NCBI RefSeq assembly: GCF_030550815.1 | Contig: NZ_CP114583.1 | Location: forward strand, 186,001 to 250,000 | DNA length: 64,000 nt | Source: Candidatus Mycoplasma mahonii | Lineage (GTDB): Bacteria > Bacillota_I > Bacilli_A > Mycoplasmatales > Metamycoplasmataceae | Reading direction: 5' to 3' | In this document: piece by piece, positions 36,478-46,149 of the stretch | How the letters are laid out: each line of letters opens with the position of its first letter | How positions within the stretch are numbered: position 1 is the first letter of the stretch | Notes under the pieces: model-generated | What the model saw: only the letters and a program-made list of their open reading frames with translations | Database searches by the model: none | What the model was told of the DNA's origin: nothing | Program-made: the position numbers and the translations under genes

Positions 36478-37357
36478 CTACTTTTGATTAGCAACTTTAA
36501 AAGCGCCATTATGTTTTTTATAAATAGATTTTGTTTTTAAAGGATTTTTAATAATATCTTGCCACATCATATTTTGTCCTCTAGTGTCATAACTCTGTTT
36601 GACATTCTTTTCAATAAAAAGAATGTCATTGTTAATGATACTTAATGAACTAGATGTTCTTAATTGTAAGATACATAGCTCAAAAGATGTATATCACAAT
36701 ATGGTAGTGGTTATTGTGCCCCTTTGAATATCCATTCCCACTGAACCCATTAATAAGATATCAAGACCTAAATTAATAAAAATGGGTATAGGCATCGCAA
36801 GTAATATTTCTTTATTTCTAGTTTTAGCTCTAAATAAACCAACTATGATTTGATTAAAGACCATAAATGGTGATCATATAATCATCCGTCAATCATACCT
36901 ATAAGCTTGTTCAGAAACTATTTTGGCATTATGACTATCAGTAAACATTGAACTCATTCATGTTTTTGAGACTAGCATTAAGATTGGTATCATAACGATT
37001 GAAGTAAGCATACCAGTTCTCATGGTATTAATAGCTTTCTTTTCTTTATTGGTTCCTAAGTTAATGGAGAACCTAATGGTAACTCATGCCGCAAATAATA
37101 ACACAAGACCCATTAGCAAGGCATTAATAGGACCAAATTATTCCATAAATGTTCTTACCCCATTTGCTCATTAAACATAGGGTTTGTTGATGTATAAGAA
37201 TCATTAACAAACTTAACAGAAAGGATTGCATTTGAAAAAGTATATAGACCAAAAATATCATCATCACAATAGTAGGAATAGACATTTTGAAAATAGTTTT
37301 TCATAAATTACTTTTCAAAAACAATTTATCTTGTGCTGTTTTATGTGTTTGATTCAT
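36478..37357 (-). pseudogene. MATE efflux transporter, truncated and frameshifted
   Basis: Starts MNQTHKTAQDKLFLKS and LWKTIFKMSIPTIVMMIF, typical of a MATE N terminus, then breaks: IYTFSNAILSVKFVND continues in another frame. Later frames give NALLMGLVLLFAAWVTIRFS, NLGTNKEKKAINTMRTGML, VSEQAYRYDWRMIIWSP and IIVGLFRAKTRNKEILLAM, ending at TAG 36478-36480. Only about half of the ~450 residues is present and at least two frameshifts occur. Function lost; formerly a cation-coupled exporter. Confidence 0.75.
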
Positions 37358-37652
37358 ATAAAGTCCTTTTTAGGTAGTGCCAATTAAACTTTATTACTTA
37401 GAAAATAAATTTAATTGGAGTTTATTGTATTAATTTAAAAAAGGTTGCTTCATGCAAAATCAACTGACATCATTATGACCAAAACATTATTAAACATACA
37501 AATCATTATGAGTAGACCTTAAATAAACGATATCTTTATAAAATTACTAAAGAATTAAATATCAGAATATAAAGGTTCAATTATTAATAATTTATGTTAA
37601 TTTTGTTGATTATTAATAACTTTATGTTGATTTTTTTGTTTCCATTTCAATA
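37358..37652. other. Spacer without recognisable gene
   Basis: About 300 bases between the dead MATE gene and the ECF gene. A short forward peptide with QNQLTSLWPKHY is readable before a stop but matches nothing I know. No RNA gene seen. Confidence 0.35.
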
Positions 37653-37658
37653 TATAAT
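37653..37658 (+). promoter_or_regulatory. TATAAT-N6-ATG leaderless promoter, ECF S component
   Basis: TATAAT, six bases (AAGACT), then ATG at 37665. No Shine-Dalgarno sequence. Confidence 0.6.
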
Positions 37659-37664
37659 AAGACT

Positions 37665-38516
37665 ATGGAAAAAATTAAAGCATTTTTTAGTAAACACAAA
37701 TTAGAGAGAAGTTGAACTAATAAAAAAATGGCTTTTATATCAATCTTGATTGCAACATCCGTGGCATTTGTGTTAGTTTTTGTGGCGATAATCCCCTTAA
37801 CTGCATTACCACAATTTAAATTAGCAATTGGTGGTCTACCAATCAAATTAACTGGATATATTTTTGGACCAATTGTAGGTGGATTAACAGGCCTTCTATC
37901 TGATTTAATATCTTTTATGTTTGTCCCAACCTATTATCATTACTACTATACTATTGCCTGAATAGCGGCCGGTTTTGTACCTGGCATGGTCGGATTTATG
38001 ATGAATAGGTCTAAAAGAAAACGTGATAGAATTGCAAGAGAAAATAATGAAAATGTTATTGAACAATATTCGATTGCTAATTTTATCGTGACTCTATTTG
38101 TTCTTGCAACAGTTTTCTTTACCTTATTTACTTTCATATATATGACACCAGAAGAAACATTTGCTTTGCAAAAACTTATTACAAGTAAGTATGTATTTAT
38201 GGCTTTAACTTTAATTGGTGTTGCTACCATCTTTGTTGGGTTAATTATTGTGAGATTTATTTTAAAAGCAAAAACATTTAATGCCTTATTACCCATTGTG
38301 GTACTTACGGTCATTTTGGAACTCATTAATACTCCGCTTCTTGGACTTGGTGATCAAAGATCTACCTTGCAAAATGCATCATTAATAACAACAATGACCC
38401 CCCACTTGTTGATGTCACCGTTAAAGATGTGGGGTAATATTATTATTATCTCTGTCGCATTTAGAATTCTTTCACCTCTTATTTACAATAAAACTAATAA
38501 CGGTTGAAATAAATAA
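37665..38516 (+). CDS. ECF transporter S component, folate/vitamin type
   Basis: Substrate-capturing membrane subunit of an energy-coupling factor importer; it needs the shared EcfA1/A2/T module, which is not in this window. 283 residues, six hydrophobic segments. Core sequence LPIKLTGYIFGPIVGGLTGLLSDL resembles FolT/RibU-type S components, and the Pro-rich YYYTIAWIAAGFVPGMVG follows. Two TGA(Trp). The ~40-residue cytoplasmic loop after helix 3 (NRSKRKRDRIAREN) is longer than usual. No riboswitch precedes it, unlike the folT gene at 53.6 kb. Substrate undetermined. Confidence 0.8.
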
Positions 38517-38526
38517 TTTTTATGTT

Positions 38527-38532
38527 TATAAT
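38527..38532 (+). promoter_or_regulatory. TATAAT-N6-ATG leaderless promoter, cysS
   Basis: TATAAT, six bases (ATTTGT), then ATG at 38539. Confidence 0.6.
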
Positions 38533-38538
38533 ATTTGT

Positions 38539-39747
38539 ATGAACATATATTTATGTGGACCAACGGTTTATTCAGAAGTACATATTGGTAATTTAAAACC
38601 AATATTAACATTTGATATCTTTATAAGGTCACTTCGTTACTTAGATAAGAAAGTGATTTTTATTCATAACATCACAGATATTGATGATAATATAATTACC
38701 AAGGCAAGCTCACTGGGGGTTACAGAAATAGAAATTTCTGAAAAATATGCTAATCTATATTTAGAAGAACTAAAGACATATAATATTATTGAACCAAATG
38801 AAATGCCTAAGGTAACAACAAATATTGAAGGGATCGTTAATTTAATTTCTAGGCTCATTAAAACTAAGAGTGCTTACATCGTTAATAGCAATGTTTATTT
38901 TGATGTTAATAGTCAAAATGGTTATGGAAAACTTTCCAATAGGAGTTTAGAGACCATCAGGTCATCATCATCTTCCGAAAAACGCAATGATGAAGATTTC
39001 GCCTTATGAAAAAGCACTGACATGGGTGTGCAATTTAATTCTCCTTGAGGCAAAGGTAGACCAGGATGGCACACTGAATGTGCCTATTTCATTGAAAAGT
39101 ATACCAGGAACCAGGGAAGTGATCTTCATGGTGGTGGTATTGACTTACTATTTCCGCATCATGAAAACGAGAATATTCAGTTCATCGCACTGCATAATAA
39201 GCCTATTACTAAAGAATGAAAGCATATTGGTCATGTAATGATGGATGATGCTAAAATGTCAAAATCTCTAGGAAATGTATTTGGTTCAAAAGAATTTGCT
39301 CAGGAATTTGGAGCTGATACATTAAGATTTTTATACTTAACCTCATCTATAACTGCACCAGTTAATTTAAAACAAACAGAAATTGAGCAAGCAAAAAATA
39401 AAATTGATAGCTTTCATAAAGTATTTAATAAAGCTCAACTTGTTGGCATGGCACCATTAGCAAGTGAAAAAATTAAAGAAATAGCTATTCATATTTCGCA
39501 ATGGAAATTTTCCAAGGCTCTTAAAAATGTCTATCAAATTATTAAATTTTTTAATAATAATCCCAGTCCCGAATCAGCTAAAGATGTTTATGAAATAATA
39601 AAATTACTAGGATTTAGCTTCACTAACAACAAAATTTCTGAAAATGATAAAAACGATTACCATGAGTGGAAATGTTTATTGGTAAATAAAAATTTCGATA
39701 TGGCTGATAAGGTTAGAACAAAATTAATTAAAAATAAAATAATTTAA
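38539..39747 (+). CDS. cysS: Cysteinyl-tRNA synthetase
   Basis: Charges tRNA-Cys. 402 residues, shorter than the Bacillus enzyme (466) mainly at both ends: it begins directly at [18 protein letters not shown], so the N-terminal ~20 residues before the zinc Cys are missing. Zinc ligands are seen in CGPTVY, GWHTECA and FPHHENE; the KMSKS loop is AKMSKSLGN. Three TGA(Trp). Heads a run of genes in Bacillus order. Confidence 0.96.
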
Positions 39748-39767
39748 TAATAAAAAGGTGGTTTATA

Positions 39768-40448
39768 GTGGGAAAATTAATATGTGGAAAAAACTCATTG
39801 TTGGATGCAATAAAAGGACAATTGCCGATAAGGAAGATTTATATATCTAATTCATTAGGGATTAAAGTTGATAGTAGCATCGAAGTTATTATCAAGTCTA
39901 AAAAAGAATTGGACATGATGACAAACCTAAATCATCAAGGTTATATTGCAGAAATTGCAGACATTCATTATTACTCATTTGATGAGCTTATGAACGATAA
40001 ACCGGCAAGAGTTATTATTCTTGATCACATTCAAGACCCACACAATTTTGGAGCTATCATACGAACAGCAAATGTTTTTGGGATTAAACACATTATTATT
40101 CCCAAAGATCGGGCAGTTTCAGTTACGGATACTGTTTTAAAAATAGCTTCAGGCGGTATTGTCAGTATGAAAATAATTAAAGTGTCTTCAATAAGTTCAA
40201 TCGTGACAAAATTAAAAAAAGGAGGTTTTTGAATATATGGCACCGCAATAGAAAATGGTTTAAACATCGATCAAATATCATTCAATTATCCTCTTGCACT
40301 TATTTTTGGCAATGAGGGTAGTGGAGTTTCAAAACCACTGTTGAAGATGTCTGATCAAAACATTTTTATTAAAATGAGTGGTACTGTTCAATCATTGAAT
40401 GTTTCTGTTGCTGCCGGTGTCATAATATTTAAAACAAGAAATGAATAA
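39768..40448 (+). CDS. rlmB: 23S rRNA (guanosine-2'-O)-methyltransferase, TrmH family
   Basis: SpoU/TrmH-class methyltransferase, 226 residues. The N-terminal substrate-binding part begins MGKLICGKNSLLDAIK; the SPOUT motifs are ILDHIQDPHNFGAIIRTANVFG, ALIFGNEGSGVSKPLL and GTVQSLNVSVAAGVIIF. GTG start follows AAAAAGGTGG. One TGA(Trp). Overlaps the next gene by eight bases. Its place between cysS and the sigma-like gene matches rlmB (yacO) in Bacillus. Confidence 0.92.
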
Positions 40449-40944
40449 ACAATTATTTATGAAAGAAATAGACGCTAAATATAAATTTTTATTTAGAAAA
40501 GTAATTAGGCAAAATTTAAGCAAGTTTAATGGTGTGCCTATTGACTGAGAGGATGTTTATTATGAATTTCTGTATTATGTTGAAGAAATTAATGCCAAAT
40601 ACGATTCTTCAAAAGGGGTTAATGAGGCATCATACCTAGCTCTTCAAGCAAAGTATTTTACATTAAATAAATGCAGATTTTATTCCACAAATAAATTCAA
40701 GATTCTTAATCAAGCTATATCTCTTGAAGACATTTATTTACCATTATCTGATGTTGGAGTTGAAATAAAAGAAAACCAATTTGATTTATCAGTTCTGAAT
40801 AACTTAGAGATTTTTGTTTACAAAAATAATATTCTTGATGGTATTAGCATCCGTAAAATATCAAAGGAATGCGGCGTAAGTTATGCTGCTTTAAGGAGAG
40901 CGAGAATATCATTAAAAAATAAAATGGGTAAACAAATTGAATAA
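40441..40944 (+). CDS. Sigma-70-like factor in the sigH position
   Basis: 167 residues, starting MNKQLFMKEIDAKYKF. It has an N-terminal helical region with DWEDVYYEFLYYV (resembling sigma region 2) and a C-terminal helix-turn-helix ILDGISIRKISKECGVSYAALRRAR (region 4-like). One TGA(Trp). In Bacillus subtilis the order is cysS-mrnC-rlmB-yacP-sigH-rpmG-secE-nusG; here it is cysS-rlmB-this gene-rpmG-secE-nusG, so synteny supports a diverged SigH. Mollicute sigma-like proteins of this sort (MG428 in Mycoplasma genitalium) control recombination genes. Sigma activity is inferred. Confidence 0.75.
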
Positions 40945-40953
40945 TTAATTGTA

Positions 40954-40959
40954 TATAAT
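40954..40959 (+). promoter_or_regulatory. TATAAT-N6-ATG leaderless promoter, rpmG
   Basis: TATAAT, six bases (TAGTTC), then ATG at 40966. Starts the rpmG-secE-nusG unit. Confidence 0.6.
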
Positions 40960-40965
40960 TAGTTC

Positions 40966-41109
40966 ATGTCAAAAAAAAAGTTTGCATTAGCATGCACAAT
41001 TTGTAAGCAAAAAAATTACTTTGAAACCAAGTCCAATGGGCCGAGGTTGGAAAAGCAAAAATTTTGTAAAAAATGTGCCACTAAAACATTGCACAAGGAA
41101 GAAAAATAA
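40966..41109 (+). CDS. rpmG: 50S ribosomal protein L33, zinc form
   Basis: 47 residues. MSKKKFALACTICKQKNYFE carries the first CxxC and FCKKCATKTLHKEEK the second, so this is the zinc-binding paralogue. Its TAA shares a base with the secE ATG. Confidence 0.95.
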   Translation: MSKKKFALACTICKQKNYFETKSNGPRLEKQKFCKKCATKTLHKEEK

Positions 41110-41291
41110 TGAATTGATTAAAAAAAATAGTTAAAGAAATCAAAAGAGTAAGATGGCCAACTGCAAATGATGCCAATAGAACATACGTCATTACATTGAT
41201 TTTTATGATAATTTCCTCATTAATTTTATTTGGGGTAGCAATTGGTTTTACGACATTATGAAGCACATGAGGAGTTGGTTTAAATGGATAA
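41109..41291 (+). CDS. secE: Preprotein translocase subunit SecE
   Basis: 60-residue single-span subunit of the SecYEG channel. MNWLKKIVKEIKRVRWPTAND is the conserved amphipathic helix and RW-P hinge, followed by one transmembrane helix. Two TGA(Trp), including residue 3. Ends inside the nusG start. Confidence 0.93.
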
Positions 41292-41856
41292 AAAATGATA
41301 TATGGTTACAACTATTTCTGGAAAAGAAGAAAAAGTTATTGAATCTTTAAAAAACAGAATTGTGGCTGAGGATCTTAAAGAATTTGTGATTGATGATTTC
41401 AAGATTATGCTTGTTCCACATTTATCGCCTAAAGAATTTGATAAGAAAAACCATGGGGAAGAATTTAAAGTTAGAGAAAAAAATCTTTTCCCGGGTTATA
41501 TATTTCTTAAAATGGATATGACAAATGAAGCATGATTTATTGTGCGTAATACTCAATATGTCACTGGCCTAGTTGGATCATCAGGTCATAGAGCTAAACC
41601 AACACCTGTTTCAAACTTAGAAATTAGAAGAATGGAAAAGGCTGTTGAAAAAGCAAGAAATGATTTTGATGAAGGAAAAATTAAATCACCTTTTCTTGTG
41701 GGAACAATTGTAGAAGTCGTTGATGGTCCTACAAAAGGTCAATCAGGTCCTGTTATTGAAACAAATGATGATCGTGGAGTTTCTGTTGTGGAATTAATTC
41801 TTTTTGAAAGAAAAACTGCTACAGAAATTGAACATAAATATCTGAAAGTAAAATAA
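41284..41856 (+). CDS. nusG: Transcription antitermination factor NusG
   Basis: RNA polymerase elongation factor, 190 residues. The start at 41284 gives MDKKWYMVTTISGKEEKVIE, matching the family consensus (KKWYVV) and needing TGA as Trp; a later ATG would lose this strand. FPGYIFLKM and the KOW domain VGTIVEVVDGPTKGQSGPV follow. Overlaps secE by eight bases. Confidence 0.95.
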
Positions 41857-41901
41857 TTTTTGTATATAATAATTAAGCACTAATTTTTAGTGTTTTAATG
41901 T

Positions 41902-41985
41902 GGGGGGATAGCAAAGCGGTCAAATGCGGGTGGCTGTAACCCACTTCCTTCTGGTTCGGGGGTTCGAATCCCTCTCCCCCCACCA
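41902..41985 (+). tRNA. tRNA-Tyr (GTA)
   Basis: Class II tRNA with a seven-pair acceptor (GGGGGGA/TCCCCCC), anticodon GTA in GGCTGTAACCC, a long variable arm, the TTCGAATC T-loop and encoded CCA. Confidence 0.97.
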
Positions 41986-41991
41986 TATTAT

Positions 41992-42066
41992 TGCCCCTTA
42001 GCCAAGCGGTAAGGCATCGGTTTTTGGTATCGACATGCGTTGGTTCGAATCCAGCAGGGGCAGCCA
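41992..42066 (+). tRNA. tRNA-Gln (TTG)
   Basis: Acceptor TGCCCCT/AGGGGCA, anticodon TTG in TTTTTGGTA, T-loop GGTTCGAATCC, discriminator G and encoded CCA. Six bases after tRNA-Tyr. Confidence 0.97.
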
Positions 42067-42069
42067 TAT

Positions 42070-42091
42070 CACCTTTAGGGGTGTTTTTTTT
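42070..42091 (+). terminator. Terminator after the tRNA pair
   Basis: CACC/GGTG hairpin with TTTAGG loop followed by eight T. Short stem but well placed. Confidence 0.6.
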
Positions 42092-42117
42092 ATTTTTATT
42101 TTAAATATGTTAAAATT

Positions 42118-42197
42118 CTTTGGTACATAAAGTGTACTCTAGGCATGTAGGAGGCTAAGGCCGTTAGGACTACACAGAGAATGAAAGGAAATTGCTC
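42118..42197 (+). promoter_or_regulatory. Structured leader of rplK-rplA
   Basis: Between the -10-like TTAAAAT (about 42110) and the GTG start lies a leader that can pair GTAG (42149 region) with CTAC and TCT with AGA, enclosing GGCTAAGGCC. rplK-rplA operons are often autoregulated by L1 binding such a leader; a match to that site is not proven. Confidence 0.4.
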
Positions 42198-42815
42198 GTG
42201 GCTAAGATAATTACACGTATTGCTAAATTACAATTTAATGCAGGACAAGCAAAACCAGGACCAGAATTAGCTGGATTAGGAATTGTGATGCCTGAATTTA
42301 CCAAACAATTTAATGACGCAACAAGAGATAGAAGTTCAGAACCTGTTCCTGTATCTATTACAGTTTATAATGATAGATCATTTACATTTAAAACTTATAC
42401 AGCACCAAGTTCATATAAATTGAAAGAGGCTGCTGGAATTAAAAAAGGATCAGATAATTCAAAAACAACTAAAGTTGCAACTATTAAAAAACAACAGTTA
42501 CAAGAAATTGCTGAATATAAAATAGTTGACATGAATACTGATGACATTGAACAAGCAATGAAACAAGTTGCTGGAACAGCTAAAAATATGGGAATATTAA
42601 TAGAAGGAATTGATAATATTGCTGAAGAAAAGGCTAAAGCCGCTGCTGCAACTGCATCTAATGTTGCTGCTGCTATTGCTGAAGCTGCCCTTGATGCTGC
42701 TGCCGAAGCTACTCTTGAAAATAAAGATGCTTCAGCTGAAGTTGAAACTACTAGTCAAAAAGAAGCTCCAGTTGATGATGAAGGCAATGAAAAATCAGAT
42801 GAAAGTGGTAAATAA
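42198..42815 (+). CDS. rplK: 50S ribosomal protein L11 with extended tail
   Basis: L11 forms the GTPase-associated stalk base with 23S rRNA. 205 residues; the first ~140 are L11 (IAKLQFNAGQAKPGPELAGLG, EAAGIKKGSDNSK, TAKNMGI), though the usual APPVGPALG is diverged to GPELAGLG. The last ~60 residues are an Ala/Glu-rich acidic tail (KAAAATASNVAAAIAEAAL and more). GTG at 42198 is preferred: AAAGGA lies eight bases before it, while the TTG at 42192 is only two bases away. Confidence 0.93.
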   Translation: MAKIITRIAKLQFNAGQAKPGPELAGLGIVMPEFTKQFNDATRDRSSEPVPVSITVYNDRSFTFKTYTAPSSYKLKEAAGIKKGSDNSKTTKVATIKKQQLQEIAEYKIVDMNTDDIEQAMKQVAGTAKNMGILIEGIDNIAEEKAKAAAATASNVAAAIAEAALDAAAEATLENKDASAEVETTSQKEAPVDDEGNEKSDESGK

Positions 42816-43510
42816 TGGCAATAAAACTTTCTAAAAATCTAGAAGTAGTTAAAAAATTAGTCAATGAAGAAAAATTTTATAAATTAGATGAAGCTATTAC
42901 CCTCGCTAAGAAAACATCATTTGTTAAATTTGATGCAACATTAGATATTGCCTTCAAGTTAAATCTTGACACAAAACAAGCTGATCAACAATTAAGAGGT
43001 TCTGTTTCATTACCTAATGGTACTGGTAAAAGTGTTAAAGTACTTGCTGCAACAGAGGATGCAGAAGCTCAAAAAAGTGCCAAAACTGCTGGAGCTGATA
43101 TTGTTGTTGGAACAATTGGATTAACAGAAATCTTAAAATCAGAAAAATTTGATTTTGATTTAATTGTAACTGATCCAAAAATGATGCCAACCCTTGGTAG
43201 ATTCGGAAAAGCACTTGGTCCCAAGGGATTAATGCCCAATCCAAAAACAGGAACAGTTACACCTAATTTAGCTAAAGCGATTAAAGAAATCAAAAAAGGT
43301 AAGGCTAATTACAGAACTGAAAAGAACGGCATTATTCATACGATTATTGGTAAAGTTTCAATGGATGACAAAAAATTACTTGAAAATGCAAATGTAATTT
43401 TTGAAACAATCATGAAACTTAAACCCAACAGTATCAAAGGTAATTATTTAAAAACATTCTCCATTTCTACTACAATGGGGCCTTCAATAAAAATACTTAT
43501 TGAAAGATAG
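42815..43510 (+). CDS. rplA: 50S ribosomal protein L1
   Basis: L1 binds the E-site stalk of 23S rRNA and often its own mRNA. 231 residues, normal length. Signatures LDIAFKLNLDTKQADQQLRG, LPNGTGKSVKVL and GRFGKALGPKGLMPNPKTGT. No TGA codon. Its ATG shares a base with the rplK stop. Confidence 0.97.
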   Translation: MAIKLSKNLEVVKKLVNEEKFYKLDEAITLAKKTSFVKFDATLDIAFKLNLDTKQADQQLRGSVSLPNGTGKSVKVLAATEDAEAQKSAKTAGADIVVGTIGLTEILKSEKFDFDLIVTDPKMMPTLGRFGKALGPKGLMPNPKTGTVTPNLAKAIKEIKKGKANYRTEKNGIIHTIIGKVSMDDKKLLENANVIFETIMKLKPNSIKGNYLKTFSISTTMGPSIKILIER

Positions 43511-43546
43511 ACGTACGCATAAGAATTTAGTAGGAATAACAGAAAA

Positions 43547-43575
43547 AAGTCTTCATTTTGGTGAGGATTTTTTGT
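43547..43575 (+). terminator. Terminator of rplK-rplA
   Basis: AAGTCTTCA pairs with TGAGGATTT over nine bases (two G-U), followed by T6. Confidence 0.7.
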
Positions 43576-43619
43576 TTTTGAAAAAAAATATCCCAATGAA
43601 GGGATAGTCCTTTAAAATA

Positions 43620-44984
43620 ATGGTAACTAAGCCAAGAAAGGAAACTTTTATTTTAAATAAAAAGAAAAACAATTTTGAAAAAAGAAATTTTCTTCCAATG
43701 GCAAGATCACAAAAGAAGTGGTTTAAGAACGACCGAAGAGAAATTTGCTAAGCAAGAAGAATAGTTTCATGGAACTATAAATACAAATCTATATTATGTC
43801 AAGGGGAAAAGAAAAAGAACAATTTTCACTCTCTTTGAAAACATCATTATTGAAAGAAGAATATATTTAGATCGAGCTACCAAAAGATGCGTGATTCTAT
43901 TTGATAAGTTTATTGGGCTTGAGCCATGAACATATATCCAAAAATGTTTTTATCATTTTTTTACTAAAGCTGTAAATTCAGTAACTTCTTATTAAGGCAC
44001 TTGTCAAAATATTGAAAGAAAAAATCAGTTCATATCAAATTACTAAAATAATGAAGCAATAGGAATTTTATTTCAAGCCAGTGAAGTTGACAACAAAAGT
44101 AAGCACATTAACTATCAATGTGGATGATATCTATCTTCTAGAAAATAAGGCCAGCAAATACGAAAATAAATTTGCTGTCATGTATACAAACACCATACCA
44201 ACAATATAGATGAATTAACAAAACTAAGAAAAGATCAAAGCCAAGAAAAATCAAAAAAAGGATTCGCAAGATGTTAGTTAATAAAACTTGTTCACTTTAA
44301 AAAAGGGGTAAAAACAGAGGATATAGTCATAATATTTGATAAATACATCAAGTATGTTTATGGTGATGTAAAAAAATAGTTATTGTTGGAGATGGGGCTA
44401 CTTGAATAACCAGAGTAGCAGATCAACTTAACGCCAGAAGAGAAATAGATCAATATCACTATACCCAATTTGTACAAAACTTGGTAGGTAAAAGAATTAA
44501 GATCAACTGAAATATAATTCAACACAAAACAATGAAGGAAGTAAATAAATATATTTTATCTTTAATAATAATGATAAATTAAACATTAATCATGAAACTG
44601 GAGAAGTTTGATTTACAAAAATCCAAAATGAGAATATGGGCAAGATGAAAAAAATTTCTTGATTCATATCAGAGATGTTTCAGGGATCAACTTACAAATG
44701 CAATTGAAGGTGTTCAAGCAACACAAATTGCCAAAACAATGAAACACGGGAGAGCATTCTCTAAAGAGGTTGGACATAAGGTGATTATGCTAAATGTTGC
44801 AAGATATAATCAATGAGAAATAACGACTGATCTGGAAGAGGGAGGAGTTAACTTTTCTGAAATATATGAATCTCATTCTGATATTGTGTTACATACAAAG
44901 CAACTCAAACCATCTTATAAAATTCCTGCTGCAGAAACGGACTCAGTTGGTATTGCAAGTATATTGAAAAACCTTGTTTATTAG
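43620..44984 (+). pseudogene. UPF0236/Mbov_0401-like transposase-related gene, degraded
   Basis: Fragments in changing frames cover most of one protein: GKRKRTIFTLFENIIIERRIYL, CVILFDKFIGLEPWTYI, LTINVDDIYLLENKASKYE, IVGDGATWITRVADQLNA, REIDQYHYTQFVQNLVGK, FRDQLTNAIEGVQATQIA and HGRAFSKEVGHKVIMLNV, ending SYKIPAAETDSVGIAS and TAG. The GDGATWI motif and the His-containing segment after it are those of UPF0236 proteins linked to mycoplasma integrative elements. Many stops and shifts: dead. Confidence 0.65.
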
Positions 44985-45124
44985 TTCAAGATAGTCATTA
45001 AAATGTTAAAATAAATTTATCATTGTTTGATAAAGACTTTTTGAATTAAACTTATTTAGAGGATTAAGCATAATTTCTCTAAAATGTTTAAAAACAAAAA
45101 TTCCTACTAAATAATTTTGCCCAC
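44911..45124 (+). repeat. Transposase-end repeat, copy 2
   Basis: Near-identical to 21700-21912. Here the repeat is still joined to the rest of its gene, so this is the parental context. Confidence 0.75.
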
Positions 45125-45186
45125 AAGATAGACAGAAATGTTTATTTTTTTTAAATTGATATATAATTTATTTGAAAGAGGTGATC

Positions 45187-46128
45187 ATGATTAATCCACA
45201 AATGTTTGCACAAGGTGGTCAACTGCCCAATGTTCCATCAGTTAAAGAACTGTGAAAAAAAGAGAAATCTGAATATAGGCAATGGATACTAATTTTTGGT
45301 ATTGGTATTTTAATTATTTTTGCTTTAATGTGTACTTCCATGATTATGAATTTATTATCAGAAACATCTATAAAAAGTTCCCTTGAACAAAATTTTAAGG
45401 ATAATGGAACATATAAACTAGATAAAATTCCGAGTTTTGTTGATCAAACTTGAAGAGAGCAATTCTTAATGTTGCCATCAATTAAGGTTGCATTCATTGG
45501 CATAGGAATTATATTATTTATTATTACTACAATCCAATCTTATAATGAAAAATCATTCGCTAAATTATCTGGATGATCAACAATGGTAATTGGAATCGGA
45601 ACGCTTCTTGCCGCATTCAATTTATTTCAAATGATGTGAAGCAGAAATGCAAGAGCATCAATGTTGGATATAAATATCCGCGGTGGTGTCTTTGCCTTTA
45701 TTAACAATTTTTTAATTATCGGAGTTTACTTTGGCGCATCTATTAAAGTTAGCAAAATTAAAAGGGTATTTGCCATCTCTGAAAGGGTAGAACAGCTTAA
45801 AAATGATCCACAATATCAGGCACAAATGAATATGTTTAGAAACATGCAAAATAATCAGGGCATGAACACAAATAATGCTCCATTTGGTCCAACTAATTCT
45901 GGAAGAACTGATGGCGCTGCATCTTTCAATGGTAATGTGGCCGCTCCAATGCAGGGTGCTCCTAAAGAAACTGTGATTGAAAAAATGTCACAAGAGCGCA
46001 AAGACTTATTAGAAATGAAGGTGGAAGACTTAAAAGAAGTAGCTAAAAAATTATCAATTTCCGGTTTGTCTAAGATGACTAAAAAAGAGTTAATTGATAA
46101 CATTATGAGAGTGACATCATCAGATTAA
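45187..46128 (+). CDS. Membrane protein with C-terminal Rho_N/SAP-like domain
   Basis: 313 residues. N-terminal cytoplasmic part (SVKELWKKEKSEYRQW), four predicted helices (about 37-58, 98-115, 125-143, 165-185), a Gln/Asn/Gly-rich linker (AQMNMFRNMQNNQGMN) and a C-terminal helical module MKVEDLKEVAKKLSISGL and KMTKKELIDNIM that resembles Rho N-terminal/SAP/HeH nucleic-acid-binding folds and the tail of S2 in this window. Three TGA(Trp). TATAAT at 45162 and AAAGAGGTGATC before ATG. Family not recognised; tethering of nucleic acid or ribosomes to the membrane is a speculation. Confidence 0.6.
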
Positions 46129-46149
46129 AGGAAAAAAAAGAGGAGAATA

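Noticed and set aside
37620-37664. Riboswitch before the first ECF S component
   Set aside because: TATAAT lies six bases before the ATG, leaving no room for a leader.
41873-42067. 64-codon reverse frame over the tRNA pair
   Set aside because: It is the complement of tRNA-Tyr and tRNA-Gln, a well-known false protein arising from tRNA genes.
42610-42834. Leu-rich 74-codon frame inside rplK
   Set aside because: An out-of-frame reading of the Ala/Glu-rich L11 tail; low-complexity artefact.
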